Positions 16,104-27,514 of a DNA stretch of 64,000 bases are shown one piece after another. The stretch covers positions 1,912,001 through 1,976,000 of the forward strand of contig NZ_JAEKEL010000001.1 of assembly GCF_016651105.1 (NCBI RefSeq). Reading direction: 5' to 3'. The notes below the pieces were generated by a model. It made no database searches. It was not told the DNA's origin and saw nothing but the letters and a program-made list of their open reading frames with translations. This stretch comes from Pseudomonas sp. TH15 (GTDB lineage Bacteria > Pseudomonadota > Gammaproteobacteria > Pseudomonadales > Pseudomonadaceae). A program made the position numbers and the translations under genes. Each line of letters begins with the position of its first letter. Position 1 is the first letter of the stretch.

Positions 16104-17798
16104 TTAGTGCACCAGCATCCCGGTGAGCCAATAGGCCTGGATGTAGGTGATCAGGCCAACGATCGTTGCGAAGAACAGGCTGTGCTTGAGGGTGAAACGG
16201 AACAGGTCCGATTCCTTGCCCACCAGGCCGGTCGCGGCGCAGGCCACGGCGATCGATTGTGGCGAGATCATCTTGCCGGTCACGCCGCCGCTGGTGTTCG
16301 CCGCGACTAGCAGCACATCGCTGACACCGATCTGGTGCGCGGTGGTTGCTTGCAACGAACTGAACAGCGCGTTGGACGAGGTATCGGAGCCGGTCAGGAA
16401 CACGCCCAGCCAACCGAGGAATGGCGAGAAGAACGGGAACGCCGCGCCGGTTGCCGCCAGCACCAAGGCCATGGTCGAAGACATGCCCGAGTAGTTGGTG
16501 ACGAAGGCGAACGCCAGCACCATGCCGATGGACAGAATCGGCCAGCGCAGTTCGTAGAAGGTGTCTTTCAAAGTGGTAATACCAATTTTGAAATTGATCT
16601 TCAGCACCAGCATCGAGATCAGTGCCGAGAAGAAAATCGCCGTGCCGGTGGCGGAAATCGGATCAAGTTTGAACACCGCTGGAATGGCGGTCGGCGCGGT
16701 CACGATCGGCGCGACCTTGATCACCATTTGATCCAGGTGCGGGATGGCGAAGTTAAACACCCAGCTGTACATCGAGCCGCCCGCAGCGAACATCGCCTTG
16801 AACGGTTTTAGCGTCCAAATGGTGACCAGTACGGTGAGGATCAGGAACGGCGACCAGGCTTTGAAAATTTCCAGGAGGCTGTAGGGCGAAGCCACAGTGG
16901 TGCGCTTCTGGCCGAAACCGCCGACGCTGGCGGTGACCACGGACGCCGAAACGGCGCCGGCGATGTGTTGGCCGGCGGCGCGTTTTGGCTGCCAGACTTT
17001 CAGGAACAGCGTCAGGGAAATCAGGCTGACCAGCGCAGAGGTGATGTCTGGCAGCTCCGGGCCGATGAAGTTCGAGGTGAAGTACTGGGTGATGGCAAAG
17101 CTCAAGCCCGCCACCAATGCTGCCGGCCAGGTTTCCCGAACGCCGCGCATACCGTCCATCATGAACACCAGCCAGAACGGCACGAACAGCGAAAGCAGCG
17201 GCAGCTGGCGGCCGGTCATGGCGCCGATCTTGAACGCATCGATGCCGGTCACTTGCCCGGCGACGATGATTGGAATCCCCAGTGCGCCGAATGCGACGGG
17301 CGCGGTGTTGGCGATCAGGCACAAGCCTGCGGCGTACAGCGGGTTGAAGCCCAGTCCTACAAGCAGCGCGGCGGTAATCGCTACCGGCGCACCGAAACCG
17401 GCTGCACCTTCCAGGAAGGCGCCGAAGCAGAAGCCGATCAGCAGCACTTGCAGGCGCTGGTCGTCGGTGATCGACAGCACCGAGCTGCGGATGACTTCGA
17501 ACTGGCCGCTCTTGACCGTCAGTTTGTAGAGGAACACCGCCGCAACGATGATCCAGGCAATCGGCCACAGGCCGTAGGCGAAGCCATACCCGGCAGCGGC
17601 GAAGGCCATATCTACCGGCATCTGGAAGGCGAAGATCGCTACGGCAATGGACAAGGCCAGAGTGATGCTGCCGGCCACATGGCCTTTGAGGCGAAACACG
17701 GCCAAGGCCAGGAAGAAAAATACGATGGGGATAACGGCCGCGAGCGCGGACACGCCGAGACTGCCGAGCGGGCTGTAGAGCTGTTGCCAGGTTTGCAT
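16104..17798 (-). CDS. lldP: L-lactate permease
   Basis: 564 residues of an integral inner-membrane transporter of the LctP/LldP family that imports lactate (and often glycolate) with protons. The N-terminus [19 protein letters not shown] is characteristic, and about 14 hydrophobic segments run through the chain, with conserved [30 protein letters not shown] and [13 protein letters not shown]. It is the first gene of the lactate locus; its promoter region (17799-18059) is shared with divergent lldR and holds a regulator-type palindrome. A near-copy of that palindrome lies within this coding sequence at 16571-16587. Confidence 0.94.
   Translation of the reverse strand: MQTWQQLYSPLGSLGVSALAAVIPIVFFFLALAVFRLKGHVAGSITLALSIAVAIFAFQMPVDMAFAAAGYGFAYGLWPIAWIIVAAVFLYKLTVKSGQFEVIRSSVLSITDDQRLQVLLIGFCFGAFLEGAAGFGAPVAITAALLVGLGFNPLYAAGLCLIANTAPVAFGALGIPIIVAGQVTGIDAFKIGAMTGRQLPLLSLFVPFWLVFMMDGMRGVRETWPAALVAGLSFAITQYFTSNFIGPELPDITSALVSLISLTLFLKVWQPKRAAGQHIAGAVSASVVTASVGGFGQKRTTVASPYSLLEIFKAWSPFLILTVLVTIWTLKPFKAMFAAGGSMYSWVFNFAIPHLDQMVIKVAPIVTAPTAIPAVFKLDPISATGTAIFFSALISMLVLKINFKIGITTLKDTFYELRWPILSIGMVLAFAFVTNYSGMSSTMALVLAATGAAFPFFSPFLGWLGVFLTGSDTSSNALFSSLQATTAHQIGVSDVLLVAANTSGGVTGKMISPQSIAVACAATGLVGKESDLFRFTLKHSLFFATIVGLITYIQAYWLTGMLVH
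16571..16587. promoter_or_regulatory. Possible second lactate-regulator site inside lldP
   Basis: AAGTGGTAATACCAATT differs from the intergenic palindrome at 17850-17866 by one base, with the same centre AAT. It lies in codons for KIGITTL of LldP, 1.3 kb from the promoter. It may be an auxiliary operator or a coincidence. Confidence 0.35.
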
Positions 17799-17849
17799 AT
17801 GGGGTGGCCCCTAATTGTTGTTGGTCAGGCACTGCCAGCGTTCTTGGTT

Positions 17850-17866
17850 AATTGGTAATACCAATT
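17850..17866. promoter_or_regulatory. FadR-type operator in lldP-lldR intergenic region
   Basis: AATTGGTAATACCAATT is a perfect palindrome with 7-bp arms and a 3-bp centre, matching the general operator form of PdhR/LldR-like GntR regulators (TGGTnnnACCA core). It lies 52 bp upstream of the lldP start and 194 bp upstream of lldR, so LldR probably represses the lut operon from it in the absence of lactate. Confidence 0.75.
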
Positions 17867-18059
17867 TACAATCGCTGTTGGCTAGGGTAAAAGCCTTGTA
17901 TGGGGTGTGTCAATTTGCCGCCCTAAAACTTTTGTCGAATAAGCGGTGCAGAACGCATCTGATCTGTTCGCTCAAGCGTCGTCTGGTAGGTGTCGCGACA
18001 GCGCCGATAGGCCAGAATAGAGAGCCCGGCGAGCTGCCGGGATCGTGGAGAGATGAGTT

Positions 18060-18827
18060 ATGGGGTTTGATCAAATTCGTCAGCGCCGTTTGTCTGACGA
18101 TATTGTCGAGCGGCTCGAGGGGATGATTCTCGAAGGCACGCTGAAGTCTGGTGAGCGCTTGCCTGCCGAGCGCGCGTTGGCCGAGCAGTTTGGTGTGTCA
18201 CGCCCTTCGTTGCGCGAAGCGATCCAGAAACTGGCGGCCAAGGGCTTGCTGGTCAGTCGCCAGGGCGGCGGCAATTATGTGGTGGATTCCCTGGGCTCGA
18301 CGTTCAGCGATCCGTTGCTGCATCTGCTGGAAAGCAACCCCGAGGCGCAGCGCGATCTACTGGAGTTTCGCCATACCCTTGAAGCGTCCTGTGCTTATTA
18401 CGCGGCGTTGCGCGCCACTGATGTGGATCGCGAAAGGCTGACCGCGGCATTCGACGAATTGCAGGATTGCTACACGCGTCACGATGAAGTGAGCCGGGAG
18501 CAGGAGGGCGCGGCGGATGCAAAATTCCATTTGGCGATCGCCGAAGCCAGTCACAACGCGGTGTTGCTGCACACCATTCGCGGATTGTTCGATCTGCTCA
18601 AGCGCAACGTGGTGACCAACATTGGCGGCATGTACAAACAACGTACCGAGACTCGCGACATGCTGATCAGTCAGCATCGGGAGTTGTACCTGGCAATTAT
18701 CGAAGGGCGGGCGGAGCAGGCGCGGGAAGTTTCCAGTCGACACATTTTGTATGTGCAGGAAGTGCTGGAGGAAGTGCGTCAGGAAGTGCAGCGCATGGCT
18801 CGGGCGGAGCGGCGCAAGGGGATGTAG
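18060..18827 (+). CDS. lldR: GntR/FadR-family lactate regulator
   Basis: 255 residues. An N-terminal GntR winged helix (SDDIVERLEGMILEGTLKSG, ERLPAERALAEQFGVSRPSL, GLLVSRQGGGNYVV) is followed by an all-helical FadR C-terminal ligand domain (FRHTLEASCAYYAAL, FHLAIAEASHNAVLL, HRELYLAIIEGRAEQAREV) whose histidines normally bind a metal and the effector. It is divergent from the lldP-lut-dld operon and is expected to sense lactate and derepress it. ATG 18060 has GGAGAG 8 nt upstream. Homologous to LldR and PdhR; the neighbouring lactate genes decide for LldR. Confidence 0.9.
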   Translation: MGFDQIRQRRLSDDIVERLEGMILEGTLKSGERLPAERALAEQFGVSRPSLREAIQKLAAKGLLVSRQGGGNYVVDSLGSTFSDPLLHLLESNPEAQRDLLEFRHTLEASCAYYAALRATDVDRERLTAAFDELQDCYTRHDEVSREQEGAADAKFHLAIAEASHNAVLLHTIRGLFDLLKRNVVTNIGGMYKQRTETRDMLISQHRELYLAIIEGRAEQAREVSSRHILYVQEVLEEVRQEVQRMARAERRKGM

Positions 18828-18838
18828 TTTCAGTTTAC

Positions 18839-18954
18839 TGTGGCGAGGGAGCTTGCTCCCGCTGGGGTGCGGAGCGGCCCTCGCGCGTCGCCGCCATCTC
18901 GAAGAATGCCGGCGACTGCTTCGCAGCCGAACGGGGGCAAGCCCCCTCGCCACA
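18839..18954. repeat. REPIN (paired REP sequences)
   Basis: Two REP hairpins in inverted orientation: TGTGGCGAGGGAGCTTGCTC at the left and its counterpart GGGGGCAAGCCCCCTCGCCA at the right. Such pairs are abundant extragenic elements in P. fluorescens and are moved by RAYT transposases encoded elsewhere. It lies between the convergent lldR and smpB genes. Confidence 0.85.
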
Positions 18955-18977
18955 AGACCCGCGATCAGGCAGGAAAA

Positions 18978-19460
18978 TTACTCTTCCTTGCCCTTGTTCC
19001 GCACCGCACGCTGCAACTCACGACCGGCATCGCGTTCGCGTTCGGTATCACGCTTGTCGTATTCCTTCTTGCCCTTGCCCAGAGCGATCTCGCACTTGAC
19101 CATGTGCTTGCTCCAGTACCAGGACAGGCACACGCAGGCATAGCCTTTTTGCTGCACTGCCGTGGCCAGCTTTTCCAGCTCGCGGCGGTTGAGCAGCAAT
19201 TTTCGGGTGCGGGTCGGATCAGCGATGACGTGGGTGCTGGCGGTCATCAGCGGCGTGATGTGGCTGCCGAGCAGCCAGGCTTCGCCATCCTTGAGCAGTA
19301 CATAACTGTCAACCAGTTGTAGCTTGCTTGCCCGCAGACTTTTTACTTCCCAGCCGGCCAGGACCAGACCAGCCTCGAACTTGTGTTCGATGAAGTAATC
19401 GTGCCGCGCCTTTTTATTCTGCGCGATGGTCCCTGTTGGGTGTTTCTTCTGTTTAGCCAT
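18978..19460 (-). CDS. smpB: SsrA-binding protein SmpB
   Basis: 160 residues from ATG 19460. It binds tmRNA and delivers it to stalled ribosomes. Family motifs are all present: [72 protein letters not shown] and the basic C-terminal tail [16 protein letters not shown]. The longer upstream frame is not coding. Its RNA partner ssrA lies 9.8 kb away in the same window. Convergent with lldR, with a REPIN between. Confidence 0.96.
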   Translation of the reverse strand: MAKQKKHPTGTIAQNKKARHDYFIEHKFEAGLVLAGWEVKSLRASKLQLVDSYVLLKDGEAWLLGSHITPLMTASTHVIADPTRTRKLLLNRRELEKLATAVQQKGYACVCLSWYWSKHMVKCEIALGKGKKEYDKRDTERERDAGRELQRAVRNKGKEE

Positions 19461-19578
19461 AGGGGCGGCATTATAGGGAGTTGCACGCGAGTCGGCTACG
19501 GTATCGCTACGTGCTTGAGCAGGTTGATTGAATCCCGGACAATGCGGCCTCTTTTTTGAATGCTTGGACGTGGTAACG

Positions 19579-20982
19579 ATGTCGACAGACAAGGTTTCTG
19601 TCCACGGCAGTTGGGCTAGCCGCTGGGTCTTCATACTCGCCGCGACCGGTTCGGCCGTGGGGCTTGGTAGCATCTGGAAATTCCCGTACATGGTCGGCGT
19701 CTATGGCGGCGGCGCGTTCGTTCTCATGTTTTTGGTCTGCATCGCGCTGATCGGCGTGCCGGTCATGCTGGCTGAAACCCTGATCGGCCGCCGCGCCCGT
19801 CAAAGCCCGGCCAACGCCTTGAAGGTGTTGGCGATAGAGGCGGGGCATTCGGGCAAGTGGTCCTGGGGCGCATTCGCCGGGATGATCACGGCGTTGCTGA
19901 TTCTGTCTTTCTATAGTGTGGTCGGCGGCTGGTCGCTGGACTACATCATCGACATGGGCCGTGGTGACTTCCAGGGTGTGACGTCAGATCAAGTCGGTGC
20001 TTATTTCGGCAATGTGATCTCTGATCCATGGCGCCTGACACTTTGGCACACGATTTTTATGCTGCTGTCCGCCGTGGTGATCGCCAAAGGCGTGGTCGCC
20101 GGGCTTGAACGCAGCCTTCGCATCATGATGCCGCTGCTGTTCGTGATGATTCTGGTGCTGTTGGGTTACAGCATGACCACCGGCCATTTCATGGAAGGCG
20201 TGCATTTCATGTTCGACTTCCACCCGGAAAAAGTCCTCGACGGCTTGCTGCCCGCCATGGGGCACGCCTTCTTTTCTCTGAGCGTGGGCGTGGGTTCGAT
20301 CATGATCTACGGCGCCTATATGCCGAAGAACTCATCGCTTTCCGGCACCGTGGTCGGTGTGGCGCTGCTCGATACCTTCGTTTCGCTGGTCGCTGGCCTG
20401 GCATTGTTTCCGATTGTGTTCGCCGCCGGCCTGAACCCAAGCGAAGGCCCTGGCCTGATGTTCGTCAGCCTGCCATTTGCCTTCGGTAACGTAGCGTTCG
20501 GCCAGTTGATGGGCGTAGTGTTCTTCGTACTGGTGGCGGTTGCGGCCTGGAGTTCGGCGATTTCATTGCTTGAACCGATGGTGGCTTACCTGGTTGAACG
20601 CACGAAAATTAGCCGCGCCTGGGTGACTTTTTGGCTGGCATTTATTTGCTGGTTCGTCGGTCTGGGTACGGTGTTTTCCTTCAATATCTGGAAGCAAGCC
20701 AAATTTTTCGTGAACGAAGGCGGGATGTTCCATCTCTACCAATGGGGAGCGGCCGGTGGTCTGGACTTCTTTGGTGTGATCGATTTCTTCACCTCGCGGA
20801 TCATGCTGCCACTCGGTGGTTTGTGTTTCGTGGTGTTTGCAGGCTGGATCATGGGGCGTGAAGCGGTGCGTGACGAATTGTCGATTCGCAGCCCGGTTCT
20901 ATTTGCCCTGTCCCTGTTCTTGATGCGCTATGTGGCGCCCATCGGCATTCTTGTAGTGTTTGCCGCCCAGCTGTGGAAGTGA
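19579..20982 (+). CDS. Sodium-dependent transporter, SNF/NSS family
   Basis: 467 residues from ATG 19579 ([20 protein letters not shown]). The N-terminal signature [19 protein letters not shown] is the sodium- and substrate-binding TM1 region of the neurotransmitter:sodium symporter family. About 12 membrane segments follow, including [37 protein letters not shown] and [19 protein letters not shown]. Likely imports an amino acid or similar small molecule; the substrate cannot be told. It precedes ratA by 7 bp but is functionally unrelated. Confidence 0.88.
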   Translation: MSTDKVSVHGSWASRWVFILAATGSAVGLGSIWKFPYMVGVYGGGAFVLMFLVCIALIGVPVMLAETLIGRRARQSPANALKVLAIEAGHSGKWSWGAFAGMITALLILSFYSVVGGWSLDYIIDMGRGDFQGVTSDQVGAYFGNVISDPWRLTLWHTIFMLLSAVVIAKGVVAGLERSLRIMMPLLFVMILVLLGYSMTTGHFMEGVHFMFDFHPEKVLDGLLPAMGHAFFSLSVGVGSIMIYGAYMPKNSSLSGTVVGVALLDTFVSLVAGLALFPIVFAAGLNPSEGPGLMFVSLPFAFGNVAFGQLMGVVFFVLVAVAAWSSAISLLEPMVAYLVERTKISRAWVTFWLAFICWFVGLGTVFSFNIWKQAKFFVNEGGMFHLYQWGAAGGLDFFGVIDFFTSRIMLPLGGLCFVVFAGWIMGREAVRDELSIRSPVLFALSLFLMRYVAPIGILVVFAAQLWK

Positions 20983-20989
20983 CGCTGAC

Positions 20990-21424
20990 ATGACGACCCA
21001 TATTCAACGCTCGGCTCTGCTGCCGTATCCGGCGCAAGCCCTTTATGACCTGGTTAATGACGTGGCGCGTTATCCGGAATTCCTGCCGTGGTGCTCGGCT
21101 GCCGAAGTGCTGGAAAGCTCCCCTGAGCACATGCGTGCCAGTGTCGGCGTGGCCAAGGGCGGCCTCAGTCAGCATTTCGTGACCCGCAATACGCTGGTGC
21201 CCGGACATTCAATCGAGATGAATCTGGAGGAAGGACCGTTCAACCAGTTGCATGGCGTCTGGGTGTTCAAGCCTTTGGGTGAGAAGGCCTGCAAGATTAG
21301 CCTGGACCTGTCGTTCGACTACGCCGGGCCAATCGTGCGCGCAACGTTGGGGCCTTTGTTCAATCAGGCGGCGAACACGCTGGTCGATGCGTTTTGTCAG
21401 CGCGCCAAACAGATACATGGTTGA
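20990..21424 (+). CDS. ratA: RatA, START/COQ10-domain protein
   Basis: 144 residues from ATG 20990. A SRPBCC/polyketide-cyclase fold of the RatA/COQ10 family: IQRSALLPYPAQALYDLVND, VARYPEFLPWCSAAEVLE, FVTRNTLVPGHSIEMNLEEG, then LFNQAANTLVDAFCQRA. In E. coli RatA was described as a toxin that blocks 70S assembly, while relatives bind ubiquinone. The name is by homology and the toxic role is not established here. It overlaps the next gene ratB by 8 nt, a conserved pairing, and lies near smpB as in many proteobacteria. Confidence 0.9.
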   Translation: MTTHIQRSALLPYPAQALYDLVNDVARYPEFLPWCSAAEVLESSPEHMRASVGVAKGGLSQHFVTRNTLVPGHSIEMNLEEGPFNQLHGVWVFKPLGEKACKISLDLSFDYAGPIVRATLGPLFNQAANTLVDAFCQRAKQIHG

Positions 21425-21731
21425 GTCGGTGATTGAGGTTGAGGTGGTGTATGCCGCCGTTGATCGTCAGGTGCTGCTGACAGTGGCGGTGCCAGCCGGT
21501 TCGACGGTTCGGGGTGCGCTGCTGAAGTCCGGTATGGGGGCCGAGTTTCCTGAGTTGGATCTGGCCAGTTGCCCGGTCGGGATCTTCGGCAAGGTGATTT
21601 CTGACCCTGACACTCAAGTGGTTCAAGCAGGTGATCGCATCGAGATTTACCGGCCGTTGCTCGCCGATCCTAAAGAGGTGCGTCGCTTGCGCGCCGCCAA
21701 GGCTGCCGAGGCCAAGGCGCGAAATCAGTGA
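21417..21731 (+). CDS. ratB: RatB/RnfH-family ubiquitin-fold protein
   Basis: 104 residues from ATG 21417, overlapping ratA by 8 nt. RnfH family with a beta-grasp fold: IEVEVVYAAVDRQVLLTVAV, PVGIFGKVISDPDTQVVQAG, DRIEIYRPLLADPKEVRRLR. The C-terminal stretch KEVRRLRAAKAAEAKARNQ is basic and typical. Partner of RatA by conserved linkage; its biochemical role is not settled. A bidirectional terminator follows. Confidence 0.88.
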   Translation: MVESVIEVEVVYAAVDRQVLLTVAVPAGSTVRGALLKSGMGAEFPELDLASCPVGIFGKVISDPDTQVVQAGDRIEIYRPLLADPKEVRRLRAAKAAEAKARNQ

Positions 21732-21751
21732 TTCAATAAATGCCAGACAAT

Positions 21752-21778
21752 AAAAAACCCGGACGTGCCGGGTTTTTT
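21752..21778. terminator. Bidirectional terminator between ratB and bamE
   Basis: AAAAAACCCGG-ACGTG-CCGGGTTTTTT: a G+C stem flanked by A and T runs, serving the convergent ratB and bamE genes. Confidence 0.85.
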
Positions 21779-21791
21779 ATTGCGTCGCAAA

Positions 21792-22319
21792 TTATTGCGG
21801 CGTGGTTTCCAGTGGTGTTGGAGTCGGGACTGGAACGGTTTGTACGCCGTCGACGTCCTTCTGGATCTGGTCCAACAACGAACCTGGTTTCACCGGTTTT
21901 TCCGGTTTTGGCTTCTCGGTGTTTTCTGCAGGAGCGGTCACAGGAGTGCCGGTGTCCTTGCCGAGAATGGCTTCGTCGCGGCTCACGCCAGGCATAAAAT
22001 CGCCCGACAGGCTGACGAGTTGGTCATTAGGGTTAAAGACAACGCTTATGCGTTCCTGTTGGCGTTCACCACCACCCGGTTGCAGGCTATACAGGTAATC
22101 CCAGCGATCGGCATGGAACGTGTCGGTCAGCAGAGGGTTACCCATGATAAACCGTACTTGCCGGCGGGTCATTCCCGGGCGTAACTGGTCTATCATGTCC
22201 TGCGTGACGACATTGCCCTGCTGGATGTCGATTTTGTAAACCCCGGGGAATGAACAACCGGCGAGTGCGAGCAGTCCCACGAAGGTGAAACTGGTTAGCA
22301 AGAGCTTGGTGTTTTGCAT
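21792..22319 (-). CDS. bamE: Outer membrane assembly lipoprotein BamE (OmlA)
   Basis: 175 residues. A lipoprotein signal with the lipobox LALAGC (Cys22) is followed by the SmpA/OmlA fold: [49 protein letters not shown]. It anchors on the periplasmic face of the outer membrane as a component of the BAM beta-barrel assembly machine. The C-terminal tail beyond about residue 120 is a Pro/Thr/Glu-rich extension ([24 protein letters not shown]) typical of Pseudomonas OmlA. Divergent from fur with 97 bp between, the conserved omlA-fur arrangement. Confidence 0.94.
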   Translation of the reverse strand: MQNTKLLLTSFTFVGLLALAGCSFPGVYKIDIQQGNVVTQDMIDQLRPGMTRRQVRFIMGNPLLTDTFHADRWDYLYSLQPGGGERQQERISVVFNPNDQLVSLSGDFMPGVSRDEAILGKDTGTPVTAPAENTEKPKPEKPVKPGSLLDQIQKDVDGVQTVPVPTPTPLETTPQ

Positions 22320-22416
22320 CGGTGGGCGACTTCCACTATCTTGGCTGGGACAACGTAAACGCCGATCATACCCGCATTAAGAGAAGCTGCGAAGCAGCAT
22401 CGCGAGAAAGCTGACC

Positions 22417-22821
22417 ATGGTTGAAAATAGCGAACTACGCAAAGCCGGCCTCAAAGTGACCCTGCCACGGGTCAAAATTCTGCAAATGCTCGATTCCGCC
22501 GAGCAACGCCACATGAGTGCCGAGGATGTTTACAAGGCGCTGATGGAGGCTGGTGAGGACGTCGGTCTGGCCACGGTTTACCGTGTACTGACTCAGTTCG
22601 AGGCAGCTGGGCTTGTGGTGCGACACAACTTCGACGGCGGTCATGCCGTCTTCGAACTGGACGACGGCAAGCATCACGACCATATGGTCAACGTCGAAAC
22701 CAGTGAAGTGATCGAATTCTTCGACGAAGAAATCGAGCGTCTTCAGAAGGCGATCGTCGACAAATATGGCTTCGAGATGGTGGATCACAATCTCGTGCTG
22801 TACGTACGCAAGAAAAAGTAA
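22417..22821 (+). CDS. fur: Ferric uptake regulator Fur
   Basis: 134 residues. An N-terminal winged helix (ELRKAGLKVTLPRVKILQML, DVGLATVYRVLTQFEAAGLV) is followed by the metal-binding dimerisation domain with DGGHAVFELDDGKHHDHMVN and the C-terminal DHNLVLYVRKKK. Pseudomonas Fur lacks the CxxC zinc motif found in E. coli Fur, as here. It represses iron-uptake and siderophore genes when Fe(II)-loaded. Divergent from bamE. Confidence 0.97.
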   Translation: MVENSELRKAGLKVTLPRVKILQMLDSAEQRHMSAEDVYKALMEAGEDVGLATVYRVLTQFEAAGLVVRHNFDGGHAVFELDDGKHHDHMVNVETSEVIEFFDEEIERLQKAIVDKYGFEMVDHNLVLYVRKKK

Positions 22822-22855
22822 GCATGTCGCGCGAACATGATGTTCGCGAAACGAG

Positions 22856-22881
22856 CGAAGGCGACCCCAGGGTCGCCTTCG
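22856..22881. terminator. Hairpin between fur and recN
   Basis: CGAAGGCGACC-CCAG-GGTCGCCTTCG, preceded by another stem GCGAACA-TGA-TGTTCGC at about 22831-22847. It lies between the convergent ends of fur and recN. There is only a short T-run, so termination is likely but not certain. Confidence 0.6.
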
Positions 22882-22896
22882 TGCTTTCTGCCGGTC

Positions 22897-24570
22897 TTAA
22901 ATTTTTGCGGTGATGACCATTTTTTTCGCGTGAGCCAGAGATTCTTTGGTGAGATCGATGCCCCCCAGCATGCGCGCAACTTCTTCGACGCGATGATTCT
23001 TGCTCAGCTTGGACACCGCCGTATGGGTGGCATCCTCACCGCGCACCTTGTGCACGAATAGATGCTGGTGACCTTGCGCCGCCACTTGCGGCAAGTGCGT
23101 GACTGTCAGCACCTGTCCGCGCTCCCCGAGCCGACGTAGCAACTGGCCGACGATCTCGGCAGTCGGGCCGCCGATGCCAACGTCCACTTCGTCGAACACC
23201 AGGGTCGGAACCCGGGAGGTCTGTGCGGTGATGACCTGGATTGCCAGGCTGATCCGTGACAGCTCGCCGCCCGAGGCTACTTTTGCCAGGGCTTTCATCG
23301 GTTGCCCGGGGTTGGCGCTGACCAGCAGTTCCACCTGTTCAAGCCCGTTGGGCAGCAACTCGTTGCTGCTATTGGGGCGCAGTTCGATGGTGAAGCGGCC
23401 GCCGGGCATACCCAGGCGCTGGATTTCCTGCTCCACGGCGCTGGACAGGTTGCCAGAGGCTTGATGACGCAGGTCGCTCAAGTCGCGCGCCTTCTCTTGA
23501 TAATGACGGGCGTAGGAAGCGAGTTCATCGCTCAGGCGTTCGATGGATTCGTCGTTGGCATTCAGGGTTTCGATCTCATCCAGCAGCTTTTGCTGCATCT
23601 CGGCGACTTCGGTCGGCTGGATGCGGTGTTTGCGCGCCAGGGTGTAGATCGCATCGAGGCGTTCTTCCAGGTATTGAAGGCGCGCCGGGTCGGCGTCGAA
23701 GTTATCGAGGAAGCGGTTCAGTTCGCCGACGGCCTCTTCAACCTGTATCTGGGCGCTGGTCAGCAGGCTACTGGCTTCGCCCAGCGCACTGATCGAGTTG
23801 TTCACGCTCGACAAGCGGTTGAGGCTGGCGGTCAGGGCGTTCAGTACATTGCCGGAATCACTTTCGCTGCATTGTTCGACCACTTGTCGGCAGATACCCA
23901 GCAAGGTTTCGGCATTGGTCAGGTTCTTGTGCTCCTGCTCCAACTGCTCCAGCTCATTTTCACCGAGGCCGAGGTTTTCCAGTTCTTCGAGCTGATAGCT
24001 CAGCAATTGATGGCGGGCGCGCTGCTCGTCGCCGGAGTTGGACAGACGGTCCAGCTCCTGGCGGGTCTGGCGCCAGCGCTGGGCGGCCAGTTGGACCTGG
24101 CGGGCCAGGTCTGTCGCGCCGGCGTACTCGTCGAGCAAGCGGCGGTGGGTGTCGGTCTTGAGCAGGGATTGGTGTTCGTGCTGGCTGTGGATATCGATCA
24201 GTAGCTCGCCCAGGGCCTTGAGATCACCGAGGGGGCAGGGCGTGCCGTTGATATAGCCGCGTGAACGACCTTCAGCCGTAATCACCCGGCGCAGGATGCA
24301 CGGACCGTCGCTTTCCAGGTCGCGTTCGGCAAGCCAGGCACTGGCTTCGGGGATGTCGATCAGGTCGAAAGTCGCGAGGATATCGGCCTTGTCGGCGCCG
24401 GGGCGAACCACGCCGCTGTCGGCGCGATCGCCCAGGGTCAGGCCCAGGGCGTCGAGCATGATCGATTTGCCGGCGCCGGTTTCCCCTGTGATCACGCTCA
24501 TCCCGCGATCAAGTTCGAGATCGAGATGTTCGACGATGGCGTAGTTGTGTACGGACAGGTGCACCAGCAT
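22897..24570 (-). CDS. recN: DNA repair protein RecN
   Basis: 557 residues. An SMC-like ATPase for double-strand break repair: the N-terminal Walker A GETGAGKS follows MLVHLSVHNYAIVEHLDLEL; a long central coiled coil (about 150-370) has a hinge; the C-terminal signature SGGELSRISLAIQVI precedes the Walker B LVFDEVDVGIGG and THLPQVAAQG. Length is normal. It is divergent from grpE. No LexA box was identified by eye in the 241-bp gap to grpE, though SOS control is usual. Confidence 0.95.
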   Translation of the reverse strand: MLVHLSVHNYAIVEHLDLELDRGMSVITGETGAGKSIMLDALGLTLGDRADSGVVRPGADKADILATFDLIDIPEASAWLAERDLESDGPCILRRVITAEGRSRGYINGTPCPLGDLKALGELLIDIHSQHEHQSLLKTDTHRRLLDEYAGATDLARQVQLAAQRWRQTRQELDRLSNSGDEQRARHQLLSYQLEELENLGLGENELEQLEQEHKNLTNAETLLGICRQVVEQCSESDSGNVLNALTASLNRLSSVNNSISALGEASSLLTSAQIQVEEAVGELNRFLDNFDADPARLQYLEERLDAIYTLARKHRIQPTEVAEMQQKLLDEIETLNANDESIERLSDELASYARHYQEKARDLSDLRHQASGNLSSAVEQEIQRLGMPGGRFTIELRPNSSNELLPNGLEQVELLVSANPGQPMKALAKVASGGELSRISLAIQVITAQTSRVPTLVFDEVDVGIGGPTAEIVGQLLRRLGERGQVLTVTHLPQVAAQGHQHLFVHKVRGEDATHTAVSKLSKNHRVEEVARMLGGIDLTKESLAHAKKMVITAKI

Positions 24571-24729
24571 AAAGGCCGCTCCCAGGCTTTAGGTCTGGTT
24601 ATTTATACAGTGTTTTATTTGTGGCTGACAATGCCCTCCATTAGCTCGATTTGCTTGATCCGACGAAATCGTTAGTGCATTGGGGAATGACAATGCAGCT
24701 CTTTTTGTAGGGTTAATCACAGCAAACCC

Positions 24730-24757
24730 CTTGAAGCTCAATTTTGCGGCCCCATAT
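24730..24757 (+). promoter_or_regulatory. Heat-shock (sigma-32) promoter of grpE-dnaK
   Basis: CTTGAA at 24730-24735 and CCCCATAT at 24750-24757, with a 14-bp spacer, match the RpoH consensus closely. The -10 element lies 54 bp upstream of the grpE start. Confidence 0.85.
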
Positions 24758-24811
24758 AGCTGGGCAGAAGCGCGAGTTGAGCTCGCGGACGATATTGAAA
24801 GGAGAAAATCT

Positions 24812-25378
24812 ATGGCTGACGAACAGACAGTGGATACGCAAAATCTCGACGCCGATCAGGCTGCCCAGGTTGCGGGTGATGAGCTGGCGGCTCGTGTACA
24901 AGTGCTCGAAGAGCAGTTGGCTGGTGCTCATGATCAGGCTTTGCGTGTAGCGGCTGATCTGCAGAACGTCCGCCGTCGCGCCGAGCAGGATGTCGAAAAG
25001 GCTCACAAATTCGCGCTGGAAAAGTTCGCTGGCGACCTGCTGCCGATCGTCGACAGCCTGGAGCGTGGCCTGGAGTTGTCCAACCCGGACGACGAAAGCA
25101 TTCGCCCAATGCGTGAAGGCATCGAGCTGACCCTGAAAATGTTCCAGGACACCCTGAAGCGTTATCAGCTGGAAGCGATCGATCCGCACGGCGAACCGTT
25201 CAACGCCGTTCATCACCAGGCGATGGCCATGCAGGAAAGCGCCGATGTAGAGCCGAACAGCGTGCTCAAGGTGTTCCAGAAGGGTTACCAGCTCAACGGT
25301 CGCTTGCTGCGCCCGGCCATGGTTGTGGTCAGCAAGGCACCTTCGCCGGTTTCGCCTTCGATTGATGAGCAGGCTTGA
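24812..25378 (+). CDS. grpE: Nucleotide exchange factor GrpE
   Basis: 188 residues from ATG 24812 ([20 protein letters not shown]), chosen for the AAAGGAGA site upstream; an earlier in-frame ATG lies within the promoter region. An N-terminal coiled coil ([40 protein letters not shown]) leads to the beta domain ([40 protein letters not shown]). It releases ADP from DnaK. First gene of the heat-shock cluster grpE-dnaK-dnaJ behind a sigma-32-type promoter. Confidence 0.96.
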   Translation: MADEQTVDTQNLDADQAAQVAGDELAARVQVLEEQLAGAHDQALRVAADLQNVRRRAEQDVEKAHKFALEKFAGDLLPIVDSLERGLELSNPDDESIRPMREGIELTLKMFQDTLKRYQLEAIDPHGEPFNAVHHQAMAMQESADVEPNSVLKVFQKGYQLNGRLLRPAMVVVSKAPSPVSPSIDEQA

Positions 25379-25480
25379 AATTAGCCGCAAGGCCCCCATT
25401 TAGAAGTCAAGCGTTTAAGTGCTACCGCAGTTAGCCACCACTGCTGCGGCAACCAAATCCAAAGTTTCGGGAGAGTTAAC

Positions 25481-27397
<1,917 letters not shown>

Positions 27398-27449
27398 GTT
27401 GTTGGTCGGCCGGTTGACTGCCTTTAGGCGGTGACTGGTAGGATGTCGC

Positions 27450-27475
27450 CGCGCGGGAGCTTGCTCCCGCGTTGG
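27450..27475. repeat. Single REP hairpin
   Basis: GCGCGGGAGCTTGCTCCCGC has the CGGGAGC-TTGCTCCCG core found in the REPs elsewhere in the window, here unpaired. It may help terminate or stabilise the dnaK transcript. Confidence 0.7.
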
Positions 27476-27514
27476 CGTGTCTGGAGTAAGCGAATTTTTA
27501 CAGCATGCGACAAA

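Noticed and set aside
20990..21731. ratA-ratB as a toxin-antitoxin system
   Set aside because: Despite the names, the pair is a conserved housekeeping linkage, and RatB is a ubiquitin-fold protein without shown antitoxin activity.
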